Of a DNA stretch of 64,000 bases, positions 1-8,139 are shown piece by piece; the stretch's first letter is position 1; each line of letters begins with the position of its first letter. The notes beneath the pieces were generated by a model. The model did not search any database, was not told the DNA's origin, and saw only the letters and a program-made list of their open reading frames with translations. The position numbers and the translations under genes are program-made. Source of the DNA: Mucilaginibacter robiniae. Lineage in GTDB: Bacteria > Bacteroidota > Bacteroidia > Sphingobacteriales > Sphingobacteriaceae. Where the stretch lies: contig NZ_CP051682.1 in assembly GCF_012849215.1 (NCBI RefSeq), positions 434,001 through 498,000 of the forward strand, given 5' to 3'.

Positions 1-840
1 TACAACAAACGTATACAACGCCCTAGCTTAAACTACCTGAATCCATTTATTAACAAAGCCAATGCGGATAACCAAACCCAAGGTACACCAACCTTGTCAC
101 CGGAAATTACCCAAACTATTGAGTTAGGTTACACAGCATTCATCAAAAGCTCGGTTATCAATGTATCGGCTTATTACAAGCACACCAGTGATTTAATTGA
201 AGGCATAGCTATATCAACTTATGATGCTGATTTAGACAGAACTGTAACCCGTACCAATTACCTTAATATTGGTAAAAACAACTCGGTAGGTGCCAGCTTC
301 TTTGGTTCAGTAAATCCAATCAAAATCTTAACTATCAGAGCAAGTGCCAACGTTTATACTTATGATCCTAATGCAATTTATGCAGAAGCTTTAAGCTCAA
401 GCACCAGCACTTATGTTCAGTACAACATTTTTTCAAGTGCTTCATTAACCTTGAAAAAAGGCTTATCGGTTGAAGGTTTTGGTGTATTCAATTCGGCTCG
501 CCGTACTATTCAAGGTAAAAACCCGGCATTTAATATTTACGGTTTTGGCTTAAAGAAAGAAGTAGTTGCTAAAAAACTTACTTTAGGTTTAAACGCACTA
601 TCACCTTTCCAGAAATACCTGCATTTGAATACCAATATTGCTAATGCTAACCTGAAGCAGATACAAACTATTTCATACCCAATTCGCTCATTCGGTGTAT
701 CATTAACTTACAACTTTGGTAAAATTTCTTATGGTCAGCAAACCAAGAAGAAAGGTGTTAATAATGACGACTTGATGCAAGGCGGCGACCAAAACGGTGG
801 CGGTATGCAAGGTGGCGGCAGCGGAACACCACAGCGCTAA
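1..840 (+). CDS. TonB-dependent-receptor-type outer-membrane barrel, C-terminal part
   Basis: The reading frame is open from base 1, so the 5' end of the gene lies outside the window. The visible 279 residues alternate polar and hydrophobic stretches as in a transmembrane beta-barrel. They begin with a run typical of large Bacteroidota receptors (RIQRPSLNYLNPF, then GTPTLSPEITQTIELGY), as in the OMP_b-brl_3 barrel of carboxypeptidase-regulatory-like TonB receptors. The last strand ends in SLTYNFG, followed by an unusual soluble tail rich in Gly, Gln and Asn (GGGMQGGGSG). Such proteins sit in the outer membrane and import ligands or act as plug-less barrels; the ligand cannot be told from this fragment. 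A strong terminator follows at once. The family is fairly certain, the substrate unknown. Confidence 0.85.
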   Translation, partial: YNKRIQRPSLNYLNPFINKANADNQTQGTPTLSPEITQTIELGYTAFIKSSVINVSAYYKHTSDLIEGIAISTYDADLDRTVTRTNYLNIGKNNSVGASFFGSVNPIKILTIRASANVYTYDPNAIYAEALSSSTSTYVQYNIFSSASLTLKKGLSVEGFGVFNSARRTIQGKNPAFNIYGFGLKKEVVAKKLTLGLNALSPFQKYLHLNTNIANANLKQIQTISYPIRSFGVSLTYNFGKISYGQQTKKKGVNNDDLMQGGDQNGGGMQGGGSGTPQR

Positions 841-861
841 TTCAAACCTCAACTTTATCAT

Positions 862-897
862 AAAAAGAGCCCTGTTGAAATCAACAGGGCTCTTTTT
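862..897. terminator. Bidirectional intrinsic terminator
   Basis: A 17-bp perfect stem (AAAAAGAGCCCTGTTGA and its complement) with a 2-nt AA loop, U-rich on both strands. It lies between the convergent barrel gene and the MutS-like gene and should stop transcription from both. Confidence 0.85.
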
Positions 898-900
898 CGT

Positions 901-2712
901 TTAGTCTATATGAATGCCAATTTGCTTGAGCAGCATTGAAGCATTGAAGGTTTTACAAGCTCCATGCTTCAGTTTATAATCAAATAGCATTTCGCCATGC
1001 TGCACCTGAATATCAAAATAAAAGTTGCGGATGTAGTCTGGATATTGCTGCTCCAATTCGGCCAGTTGTAAATCGTGCGTAGCTACCAGCCCTACTCCTT
1101 TATAAACAATGAGTTGCTCAATAACTGCTTTCGAGCCTAAATATTTATCTACCGAATTGGTACCACGCAGCATTTCATCAACCAGAAACAAAATATTATT
1201 TTCCTGCTGCACAGCAGTTAACAGCATTTGCAAACGGTCTAGCTCTGCCTTGAAAGTAGAAGTACTTTCGTTTAGAGAATCTTTAATGCGCATGTAACTA
1301 AACAATTGTACTACCGAAACCCGCATACTTCGGGCGCATACCGGTGCTCCACACAATGCCAATACGGTATTAATACCCAATGTACGCAAAAAAGTACTTT
1401 TGCCCGCCATGTTTGATCCGGTAACAATATCTACTTTGCGTGTGTTATTAAGCTCATAATCATTAGCTACCCTTACCGTACTTTTGATTAGCGGATGGGC
1501 AATCGTTTCAGCCGTTAAGGTGTAACCTGCACCTTCAGCTATTTCAGGAAAGCACCAATCCGGATAGTTAATATGCAAACCCGACATACTCATGAGGGCT
1601 TCAAATTCGGCAATTACATTAAATGCTTTTTCTAAATTTTCGTGGTTGTTGCGCTTCCAGTTTTCAATAGCTATTACCTGACGAATATTCCAGATGAAGA
1701 AAGCATTCAACAGAAAATTCATTACCATGTTCAGGCGCTGGTTCAAACGGTTTACCAAGCCTGATAACTGCCTGATCTGCGCTGATACGGTTTGCCCCTG
1801 CTCTGCTCTGATTTGCTGAGCCAGATTTATACATAGTGGCGATTGCCAGGCATGGTTTTCAATTTCGGCAAACACATCTGCATACCCACTCAATCCCTCT
1901 CCTATTTTACCTGCTATCAGGTCCGCTTTCTGTATATTTTTAGATTGTGCAGATACCAAGCGATTATTAAAGGTAAGCAGTGCTACGGTTATATAGCGGG
2001 CAACCGGAAAGAAAACGGATAGTACCACACCACCTACAGTTAAAAAAGGCACTACTTTCGTATACAAGTTAAGCCAGTACTCGTTGCTTAGTTGAACAGG
2101 TGTTTTTAAATAAGTAAGCAACTTTTGTAATTGTAGTCCCTCCTCTTTCAAGGCAAACAGCATTTTGGCTTGTACATCCAGTTTCCAATCGTTATTAGCA
2201 GCAAGTTCTTTCACGGCTTCCTGGCGGAGTAAAATATTATTACGCTCAGCAGGTTGTATCAGCCACGCTGCCAGCAGCTTTCTTCCGGCTGGTGAAGCTG
2301 CCCGGTTCATTAACTGCAATAATGAACCTGAACCAAACACATCCAAATCAGCCGTGTAAGCATGCTTATCATTCATGAAGCTACTACCACTATCGTAAAT
2401 ATTAGCCTGTGTAGCTATACTATTTAATTCGTTTTGGCAAACAGCTTCATAACAGTTATAGTAAATTTTATCACGTTCAAACTGGCTTTGCTGACTAACT
2501 AACCTGTTGAAAACAATGGATAAAACAGCCGTAGCTATAACAAAGAATAATATGTTGTTAAAACTTACAGCAACATATATGCACACTAAAAAAGCTACAA
2601 ACACACCTAAACGCAATAGCGAATAGGTATTCACCAACTTTTCCTGCTTGGCTGCTTGTTGCCGGGCAAAGGCAACACGGTTGTGATAATCATCAATAAG
2701 GTTAAGTGACAT
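901..2712 (-). CDS. Membrane-associated MutS-like ATPase (MutS domain V family)
   Basis: The C-terminal third is a MutS-type ATPase: Walker A GSNMAGKSTFL near residue 430, Walker B ILFLVDEML followed by RGTNS, and an ATHDLQL switch. The N-terminal mismatch-recognition and connector domains of true MutS are absent. Instead there are two hydrophobic segments near residues 30-70 and more around residues 225-250. Such short membrane MutS relatives are common in Bacteroidota; their role is unknown and they are not thought to repair mismatches. The start at 2712 (MSLNLIDDY) is preferred over an ATG at 2733 because the intervening codons are A/T-only leader-like sequence. It is divergent from rlmH with 58 bp between them. 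The ATPase family is certain, the function is not. Confidence 0.85.
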   Translation of the reverse strand: MSLNLIDDYHNRVAFARQQAAKQEKLVNTYSLLRLGVFVAFLVCIYVAVSFNNILFFVIATAVLSIVFNRLVSQQSQFERDKIYYNCYEAVCQNELNSIATQANIYDSGSSFMNDKHAYTADLDVFGSGSLLQLMNRAASPAGRKLLAAWLIQPAERNNILLRQEAVKELAANNDWKLDVQAKMLFALKEEGLQLQKLLTYLKTPVQLSNEYWLNLYTKVVPFLTVGGVVLSVFFPVARYITVALLTFNNRLVSAQSKNIQKADLIAGKIGEGLSGYADVFAEIENHAWQSPLCINLAQQIRAEQGQTVSAQIRQLSGLVNRLNQRLNMVMNFLLNAFFIWNIRQVIAIENWKRNNHENLEKAFNVIAEFEALMSMSGLHINYPDWCFPEIAEGAGYTLTAETIAHPLIKSTVRVANDYELNNTRKVDIVTGSNMAGKSTFLRTLGINTVLALCGAPVCARSMRVSVVQLFSYMRIKDSLNESTSTFKAELDRLQMLLTAVQQENNILFLVDEMLRGTNSVDKYLGSKAVIEQLIVYKGVGLVATHDLQLAELEQQYPDYIRNFYFDIQVQHGEMLFDYKLKHGACKTFNASMLLKQIGIHID

Positions 2713-2770
2713 TTTTAATAAATAAATATTCAATTATACAGGCGGCTCAAATTAAGCTTTTATTTGCAGT

Positions 2771-3244
2771 ATGAAAATTACCCTGCTCACCGTAGGCAAA
2801 ACCGAAGATGCTTATTTACGGGAAGGCATTGATAAGTACGTAAAACGGTTAAAGCATTACACCAAATTGGATATTATCGATCTGCCTGAACTAAAGAACA
2901 CCAAGGCACTTACCCAGGAACAGCAAAAAAGCAAAGAAGCTGAACTCCTTCTAAAAAAGCTTTCTGTTACCGACTACGTAGTGCTACTGGATGAAAAAGG
3001 ACTGGAATTTACTTCGATACAGTTTGCCGATTACTTGAACAAGAAGAACATCAGCTCGGTACAAAACCTGGTATTTATTATTGGCGGGCCTTATGGATTT
3101 GATACTACGGTTTACCAGCGGGCACAAGCACAAATGGCACTTTCTCGGCTTACCTTTTCACACCAGATGGTACGCTTGTTTTTTACCGAACAGTTATACC
3201 GCGCGTTTACTATTATTAAAGGTGAGCCTTACCATCATTTGTAA
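2771..3244 (+). CDS. rlmH: 23S rRNA (pseudouridine1915-N3)-methyltransferase RlmH
   Basis: 157 residues, the usual RlmH length. This SPOUT methyltransferase methylates N3 of pseudouridine 1915 in helix 69 of 23S rRNA, using SAM and acting on assembled 70S ribosomes. The N-terminus MKITLLTVGKT, the SAM-binding trefoil-knot segment VFIIGGPYGF and the C-terminal end LYRAFTIIKGEPYHH are characteristic. The start is fixed by the family N-terminus. A near-consensus -7 element (TTTATTTG, 2759-2766) lies only four bases upstream of the ATG, so the mRNA may have almost no leader. It is divergent from the MutS-like gene. Confidence 0.97.
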   Translation: MKITLLTVGKTEDAYLREGIDKYVKRLKHYTKLDIIDLPELKNTKALTQEQQKSKEAELLLKKLSVTDYVVLLDEKGLEFTSIQFADYLNKKNISSVQNLVFIIGGPYGFDTTVYQRAQAQMALSRLTFSHQMVRLFFTEQLYRAFTIIKGEPYHHL

Positions 3245-3389
3245 TTTTTCAGTACCTGATTTAACGCATTGCTGAATGCTTTAAATTTAACATACACCAC
3301 ACACCAACAGTATGCATTGATGCTGTTGATTGTTTATGCCATATTTCTGCGACATATTTTGTAAGCGGCTTTTTTGGAAGGCAAATATG

Positions 3390-3397
3390 TAACTTTG
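3390..3397 (+). promoter_or_regulatory. TAnnTTTG -7 element of the cation exporter gene
   Basis: TAACTTTG matches the Bacteroidota sigma-ABfrA -7 consensus exactly and ends 5 nt before the ATG at 3403. The -33 element is not obvious. Transcription would start at or next to the start codon. Confidence 0.6.
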
Positions 3398-3402
3398 CAG
3401 CT

Positions 3403-4368
3403 ATGGGTCACGATCATTCACATCACCATCATCACGATCATGCGCCGAAGCTTGATCACCTAAATAAAGCTTTCATTATCGGTATTATCCTGAACTCGGC
3501 TTTTGTGGTTATTGAAGCTGTAGTAGGCTTTTCTAAAGGCTCGCTTGCATTGCTTACTGATGCCGGCCATAACTTAAGCGATGTGGCTAGTCTTGCTTTA
3601 GCTTTGTTAGCTTTTAAATTAACCAAAGTACGCTCTAGCCACCAGTACACTTACGGATACAAACGTTCAACCATACTAGTATCCTTATTGAACGCTATTA
3701 TCCTGATAGCGGCGGTAGCTATAATAGCTTATGAAGCTATTACGCGCTTTAATCACCCGGCACCAATACCAGGCCTTACCATTGCTTGGGTTGCGCTGGT
3801 GGGGATTGGTGTAAATGCCTTAACGGCTTATTTATTTATGAGCGATAAGGACAAAGATCTAAACGTAAAAGGCGCCTACCTACACATGGCTGTTGATGCG
3901 CTGGTATCATTAGGGGTAGTTATATCGGGCGTTATTATTAACTACACACACTGGTACATACTGGATAGTATTGTCAGCCTTATTATTGTGCTGGTAATTA
4001 TCAGAGGTACCTGGAGTTTATTGATGGATAGTCTCCGGTTGGAAATGGATGGCGTACCCACCGCATTAAACATTGACAAAATAACCCAGGAGTTGCTTAA
4101 AACCAAAGGGGTACAAAATATTCACCATGTACATGTTTGGGCACTCAGCACTACCGAAAATGCTTTAACAGCACACCTGGTTATTACAGAAGAAGAGATG
4201 CCGAACTTTGAGTACATTAAACAAGATATGCGGCATCGGCTACAACACATGGATATTCAACATTGTACTTTTGAGCCCGAACTGAGCCATGAACAATGTA
4301 CACAGCCCGTTTGCCAGCTTGATACCGGTCATGCCCATGATCACGACCATGAACCTCACCATCATTAA
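3403..4368 (+). CDS. Cation diffusion facilitator (CzcD/ZitB-type zinc exporter)
   Basis: An inner-membrane proton/metal antiporter of the CDF family that expels Zn2+ or similar ions. The 321 residues begin with a His-rich tail (GHDHSHHHHHDH) and end with another (HAHDHDHEPHHH), both typical of CzcD-like members. Helix 2 carries the LLTDAGHNLSD metal-site signature and helix 5 the paired HMAVDALVSLG site. The cytoplasmic domain follows, with HVWALSTTENALTAH. Six transmembrane segments are visible. It stands alone as a transcription unit with a promoter just upstream and a terminator just after. Zinc is the likeliest substrate from the His-rich tails, but Co2+ or Cd2+ cannot be excluded. Confidence 0.93.
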   Translation: MGHDHSHHHHHDHAPKLDHLNKAFIIGIILNSAFVVIEAVVGFSKGSLALLTDAGHNLSDVASLALALLAFKLTKVRSSHQYTYGYKRSTILVSLLNAIILIAAVAIIAYEAITRFNHPAPIPGLTIAWVALVGIGVNALTAYLFMSDKDKDLNVKGAYLHMAVDALVSLGVVISGVIINYTHWYILDSIVSLIIVLVIIRGTWSLLMDSLRLEMDGVPTALNIDKITQELLKTKGVQNIHHVHVWALSTTENALTAHLVITEEEMPNFEYIKQDMRHRLQHMDIQHCTFEPELSHEQCTQPVCQLDTGHAHDHDHEPHHH

Positions 4369-4370
4369 CA

Positions 4371-4400
4371 AAAAAAGCTGAATATTATTCAGCTTTTTTT
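4371..4400. terminator. Bidirectional terminator overlapping the DUF5606 3' end
   Basis: Stem AAAAAAGCTGAATA/TATTCAGCTTTTTT with a 2-nt loop, between convergent genes. On the minus strand the hairpin starts inside the last codons and includes the stop codon of the DUF5606 gene. Confidence 0.8.
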
Positions 4401-4831
4401 GTTTCTTCTGTTTCTACGGCTTCTTCATCTACCGGAGCCTGACCGGCAGGCTCTTCATTAAATAAAGGAAGCTCTTTGAGTTGATGATACCAGGTTAGTA
4501 CTTTCTTCATATCTGAAGCATATACCCTTTCTTCATCATGATCGGGCGCTACTTCTCTGAAGTACTGACGCATAGTTTTGGCATCAACTTTCGCATCAGG
4601 TGCATCACCTTTAGCCTTCATGTTTTCAAACACTTCGGTTAGCTTTAGGTCATCCTCTGTACCAAACAAGGTAATCTCATCTAAAGCAGCCATTTTTGCG
4701 GTTGATAAGTTTACCACCAAACGGGTTTTCTTTTCATCTAGGCTTTCCAGTACAAAGCCAGTTTTGTTTTGTGCTAATGCACGCCACAAACCCGGTTTAC
4801 CAGCTACCGATACAATTCCGTATAAATTCAT
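4385..4831 (-). CDS. DUF5606 family protein
   Basis: 148 residues matching a Bacteroidota family of unknown function. The N-terminal part (MNLYGIVSVAGKPGLW, ALAQNKTGFVLESLDE) forms a small beta-rich domain. A linker rich in Asp and Lys follows, then a helical segment with YFREVAPDHDEERVYASDMKKVLTWY. The tail is very acidic (PVDEEAVETEE). There is no signal peptide or membrane segment, so it is cytoplasmic. The cyclophilin gene lies upstream on the same strand, 88 bp away, and may share its transcript. Recognition of the family is good; no biochemical role is known to me. Confidence 0.85.
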   Translation of the reverse strand: MNLYGIVSVAGKPGLWRALAQNKTGFVLESLDEKKTRLVVNLSTAKMAALDEITLFGTEDDLKLTEVFENMKAKGDAPDAKVDAKTMRQYFREVAPDHDEERVYASDMKKVLTWYHQLKELPLFNEEPAGQAPVDEEAVETEETKKAE

Positions 4832-4860
4832 ATATTTTAATTTCTAGTTACCGGCGGCCA

Positions 4861-4900
4861 GTTGCGGGTTTACGTTCTTATGATTTACGCAACCCGCAAC
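4861..4900. repeat. Inverted repeat GTTGCGGGTT ... AACCCGCAAC
   Basis: Perfect 10-bp arms with a 20-nt spacer, between the cyclophilin and DUF5606 genes. The word resembles the short GCAACCCGCAAC-type intergenic repeats found in Sphingobacteriaceae genomes. No U-run follows, so it is unlikely to be an intrinsic terminator. Confidence 0.5.
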
Positions 4901-4919
4901 CTCCTACCTGTAACATTAA

Positions 4920-5357
4920 TTATTCTTCAATTACTTCAACGCTGGTAATTTTATCACCTTGACGAATGGCATCTACCACTTCTACATTTTCAACAACTTT
5001 ACCAAAACAAGTGTGGTTTCTGTCTAGGTGAGCGGTGTTGTCACGGCTGTGGCAGATAAAAAATTGAGAACTACCTGTATTACGGCCGGCATGCGCCATT
5101 GATAATACACCACGGTCATGGTATTGGTTCTCACCGGTTAGTTCGCAATCAATACGGTAACCAGCACCACCTGCACCAGTACCAGTTGGATCGCCACCTT
5201 GAACAACGAAGTTCGGGATAACACGGTGAAAAGTTACACCATTGTAAAAGCCTGATTTAGCTAATTTCAAAAAGTTAGCTACAGTATTCGGTGCATCTTT
5301 ATCGTAAAATTCGATAGTCATGTCACCTTTTTCGGTTTTCATTATTGCTTTGCTCAT
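4920..5357 (-). CDS. Cyclophilin-type peptidyl-prolyl cis-trans isomerase
   Basis: 145 residues, a single cytoplasmic cyclophilin domain without signal peptide (PpiB class). It catalyses cis-trans isomerisation of X-Pro bonds. Diagnostic segments are [15 protein letters not shown] (catalytic Arg and the FxxQGG core), [17 protein letters not shown] and [12 protein letters not shown]. The central [14 protein letters not shown] region is the usual Bacteroidota form. The gene is on the minus strand upstream of DUF5606. An unlinked run of 140 bp separates it from the divergent secreted-protein gene at 5498. Confidence 0.95.
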   Translation of the reverse strand: MSKAIMKTEKGDMTIEFYDKDAPNTVANFLKLAKSGFYNGVTFHRVIPNFVVQGGDPTGTGAGGAGYRIDCELTGENQYHDRGVLSMAHAGRNTGSSQFFICHSRDNTAHLDRNHTCFGKVVENVEVVDAIRQGDKITSVEVIEE

Positions 5358-5497
5358 GTTCTTCTATTTATCAAACGAATTGGCAAAGTTAAACATTTCC
5401 GGCATTACCTAAACCTATAATACGTTCTGGAATTAATCGTTACATTTGAGTACAAGCTCAGGGTTCAAAACCAAGTACCCGAAACTGCTAAAAGTTC

Positions 5498-6760
5498 ATG
5501 AAGTTTACTAAATACTTTCTTGTTGCATTCTTCTGTTTACTAACCTGCATTACGCATGCGGCTTCAATTCTTATCCCAATGGATGAGGATCAGAAAGATC
5601 ATCTTAAATCGTATGGTATTGCTTTTTGGGTATTAAAGAATGGTGAAACTATCGATTGGTTGCTCAATTACCGCGGGGGCAGCTTCATGACTCCGTATAG
5701 CAAGCAAACTGAAGATGAGTGTAAAATACGGGGCGTTAGCTATGAAGTACTGGCTTATGCCAAGGTCAACAGCATTCTAACTGAAGTGAGCGATCCGTCC
5801 GTGAACATGGATGTAGTTAAGTTGGAGAAAGCGCCTAAAATGGCTGTGTATTCCCCTAAAAACAAGTTGCCGTGGGATGATGCAGTTACCCTGGTGCTGA
5901 AATATGCTGAAATACCTTACGATGTAGTGTATGACGAAGAAGTCATCCGCGGAGATTTGGCAAAATACGACTGGCTGCACTTGCACCATGAAGATTTTAC
6001 CGGCCAATACAGTAAGTTTTATGGCGCTTTCCGGTATGCGCCCTGGTACGTGGAGGATGTAAAAATACAGGAAGCTATGGCGCACAAGCTGGGTTTCCAG
6101 AAAGTATCACAAATGAAGCTGGCCGTTGCCCAGCACATCAAAGATTTTTGTGGCGGTGGCGGCTTTTTGTTCGCGATGTGTTCGGGTACCGATACTTTTG
6201 ATATTGCCTTATCAGCCACCAACACCGATATTTGCGAGACAATGTTTGATGGCGATCCGGCCGATTCCAGAGCACAATCGAAGTTAGATTTTGGTCAGAC
6301 CTTTGCCTTTCAAAACTTTCAATTGGATATGAACCCGATGTCGCATCGGTTCAGCAATATTGACGTAACGGACACCCGCCAAGTAGAGCGTACCAAAGAT
6401 TTCTTCACTTTGTTTGATTTTTCGGCTAAGTGGGATGTGGTACCCAGTATGCTTACCCAAAACCATGATAAGGTAATTAAAGGATTTATGGGCCTGACTA
6501 CCGCTTACAATAAAAATATGCTGAAGCCTGGAGTTACCATTATGGGCGAAGCCAAAGCCTACAACGAAGCCCGCTATATACATGGTGAATACGGCAAAGG
6601 TCAATGGACCTTTTACGGCGGCCATGACCCGGAAGATTACCAGCATAACATTGGCGACCCACCAACTGATTTAAAACTGCATCCTAACTCCCCTGGCTAC
6701 AGGCTCATCTTGAATAATGTGTTGTTTCCGGCGGCTAAAAAGAAAAAACAGAAAACCTAA
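5498..6760 (+). CDS. Conserved secreted protein, family often labelled 'asparagine synthetase B'
   Basis: 420 residues with a signal peptide (MKFTKYFLVAFFCLLTCITHA). The mature part begins ILIPMDEDQKDHLKSYGIAFW and contains LLNYRGGSF, KIRGVSYEVL, PWDDAVTLVLKYAEIPYDVVYD and FAMCSGTDTFDIAL. I recall this family as widespread in Bacteroidota and deposited as asparagine synthetase B, yet it shows neither an N-terminal nucleophile Cys nor the ATP-pyrophosphatase loop of real AsnB. The GGGGFLFAMCSGTDT stretch looks like a nucleophile elbow of a class I amidotransferase-like fold, which is an inference. It has a Lys-rich C-terminus. It is monocistronic, with a terminator right behind it. Treat the function as unknown. 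Confidence 0.8.
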   Translation: MKFTKYFLVAFFCLLTCITHAASILIPMDEDQKDHLKSYGIAFWVLKNGETIDWLLNYRGGSFMTPYSKQTEDECKIRGVSYEVLAYAKVNSILTEVSDPSVNMDVVKLEKAPKMAVYSPKNKLPWDDAVTLVLKYAEIPYDVVYDEEVIRGDLAKYDWLHLHHEDFTGQYSKFYGAFRYAPWYVEDVKIQEAMAHKLGFQKVSQMKLAVAQHIKDFCGGGGFLFAMCSGTDTFDIALSATNTDICETMFDGDPADSRAQSKLDFGQTFAFQNFQLDMNPMSHRFSNIDVTDTRQVERTKDFFTLFDFSAKWDVVPSMLTQNHDKVIKGFMGLTTAYNKNMLKPGVTIMGEAKAYNEARYIHGEYGKGQWTFYGGHDPEDYQHNIGDPPTDLKLHPNSPGYRLILNNVLFPAAKKKKQKT

Positions 6761-6800
6761 ATAGCTGAATTATACAGAATAAGCAAATAGCTTTAACAAC

Positions 6801-6839
6801 AAAAAAGGTCAGCACCTTATTAGGTACTGACCTTTTTTA
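6801..6839. terminator. Bidirectional terminator
   Basis: A stem of AAAAAAGGTCAG plus ACCT, pairing with AGGT plus CTGACCTTTTTT, with one internal mismatch and a TATT loop. It is U-rich on both strands and lies between convergent genes. Confidence 0.85.
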
Positions 6840-6858
6840 TAAAACTATATTTTGATGC

Positions 6859-7818
6859 TTAGTGCATTTCTACCTCAGCTTCTTTTGCCGCCAAATAACG
6901 TTCGGCATCTAGGGCAGCCATACAGCCGGTTCCGGCAGCTGTAATAGCTTGGCGGTACACATTATCTTGCGCATCGCCGCAGCAAAATACGCCTTCTATG
7001 TTAGTTTGGGTAGTGCCGGGTTTAGTTAAGATATAGCCAGTTTCGTCCATATCAATCCAGCCTTTAAAAATATCAGTATTTGGATGGTGACCAATAGCTA
7101 CGAAAAAGCCAGTTACATCCAGCGTTTTTTCTTCCTGAGTTTTATTGTTAAGTACTAAAACACCTGTTACATTCTGTCCATCACCAACAATCTCTTTAGT
7201 TTCAGTATTGTACACAATTTCAATGTTAGGCGTATTCTGAACGCGGGTTACCATTGCTTTAGAAGCTCTGAACTCATCCCGACGTACCAGCATATACACC
7301 TTACGGCACAATTTAGCCAGATAAGTAGCTTCTTCGGCAGCAGTATCACCAGCACCTACAATAGCCACATCTTGTCCGCGAAAAAAGAACCCATCGCAAA
7401 CAGCGCAAGCTGATACACCAAAACCGTTATATTTCATTTCTGATTCCAAACCCAGCCATTTAGCCGAGGCACCAGTAGATATAATTACGGTATCTGCCAA
7501 TATGGTAGTACTTTCATCCACCACCACTTTGTGCGGCAAGCTTGAAAAATCAACCGAGCTCACATAGCCAAAACGGATATCAGTACCAAATCGTTCAGCC
7601 TGTTTACGGAAATCTTCCATCATTTCTGGGCCCATAATACCATTAGGATAACCCGGGAAGTTTTCAACATCAGTTGTTTGGGTAAGCTGACCACCGGCTA
7701 ACATACCTGTGTACAAAACCGGCTTTAAATCGGCGCGGGCTGCATATATGGCTGCCGTATAACCGGCCGGACCTGAACCTATAATAAGGCATTGAACGTG
7801 TTCCAAATCTTGCGACAT
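6859..7818 (-). CDS. trxB: Thioredoxin-disulfide reductase
   Basis: 319 residues. A cytoplasmic FAD flavoprotein that passes electrons from NADPH to thioredoxin. The FAD-binding GSGPAGYTAAIYAARA motif is near residue 12, the redox-active CAVC pair near residue 137, and the NADPH-binding GAGDTAAEEA after it. The C-terminal FAD segment is GDAQDNVYRQAITAAGTG. All catalytic residues are present. It has its own promoter on the minus strand at 7839-7869 and stands alone. Confidence 0.97.
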   Translation of the reverse strand: MSQDLEHVQCLIIGSGPAGYTAAIYAARADLKPVLYTGMLAGGQLTQTTDVENFPGYPNGIMGPEMMEDFRKQAERFGTDIRFGYVSSVDFSSLPHKVVVDESTTILADTVIISTGASAKWLGLESEMKYNGFGVSACAVCDGFFFRGQDVAIVGAGDTAAEEATYLAKLCRKVYMLVRRDEFRASKAMVTRVQNTPNIEIVYNTETKEIVGDGQNVTGVLVLNNKTQEEKTLDVTGFFVAIGHHPNTDIFKGWIDMDETGYILTKPGTTQTNIEGVFCCGDAQDNVYRQAITAAGTGCMAALDAERYLAAKEAEVEMH

Positions 7819-8139
7819 GTGCTATAATAATTGAATTTCAAAATTAAGATATTAAACGCATACCACCAATGCTGCAACGTCAGTACTATGCCATTGTTTT
7901 ATACCTACACTCTTATACGGGCAGAAGCATTGTTCAGTTTTCTTGTTTAAAAACCGTTAGATAGCATTTCTCTCAGTTAACTTTATTCATTAAAGAAACA
8001 CCATTGCAAAAAACTTGTTACATTGAGGCTTTTAAAAACGCATGTATGCTGATAATGACAATACTATATTTATGTAAACGCTACAATGTAATTGAGCGTT
8101 TCAGAAGGAAACCACTAAATGTATAGGCTGTAACAAAAC
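7819..8139. other. 321-bp intergenic region without a gene
   Basis: Apart from the trxB promoter at its left end, I see no open frame with coding character, no clear hairpin with a U-run and no repeat. It probably also contains the 3' untranslated end of the minus-strand regulator gene at 8140. Confidence 0.5.
7839..7869 (-). promoter_or_regulatory. Promoter of trxB (TTG-N20-TAATTTTG)
   Basis: Read on the minus strand, TAATTTTG (7846-7839) is an exact TAnnTTTG -7 element, with TTG of the -33 element 20 nt upstream (7869-7867). The predicted leader is about 15 nt. Confidence 0.65.

Noticed and set aside
1109..2359. Plus-strand frames inside the MutS-like gene
   Set aside because: They are antisense shadows without start context or family similarity.
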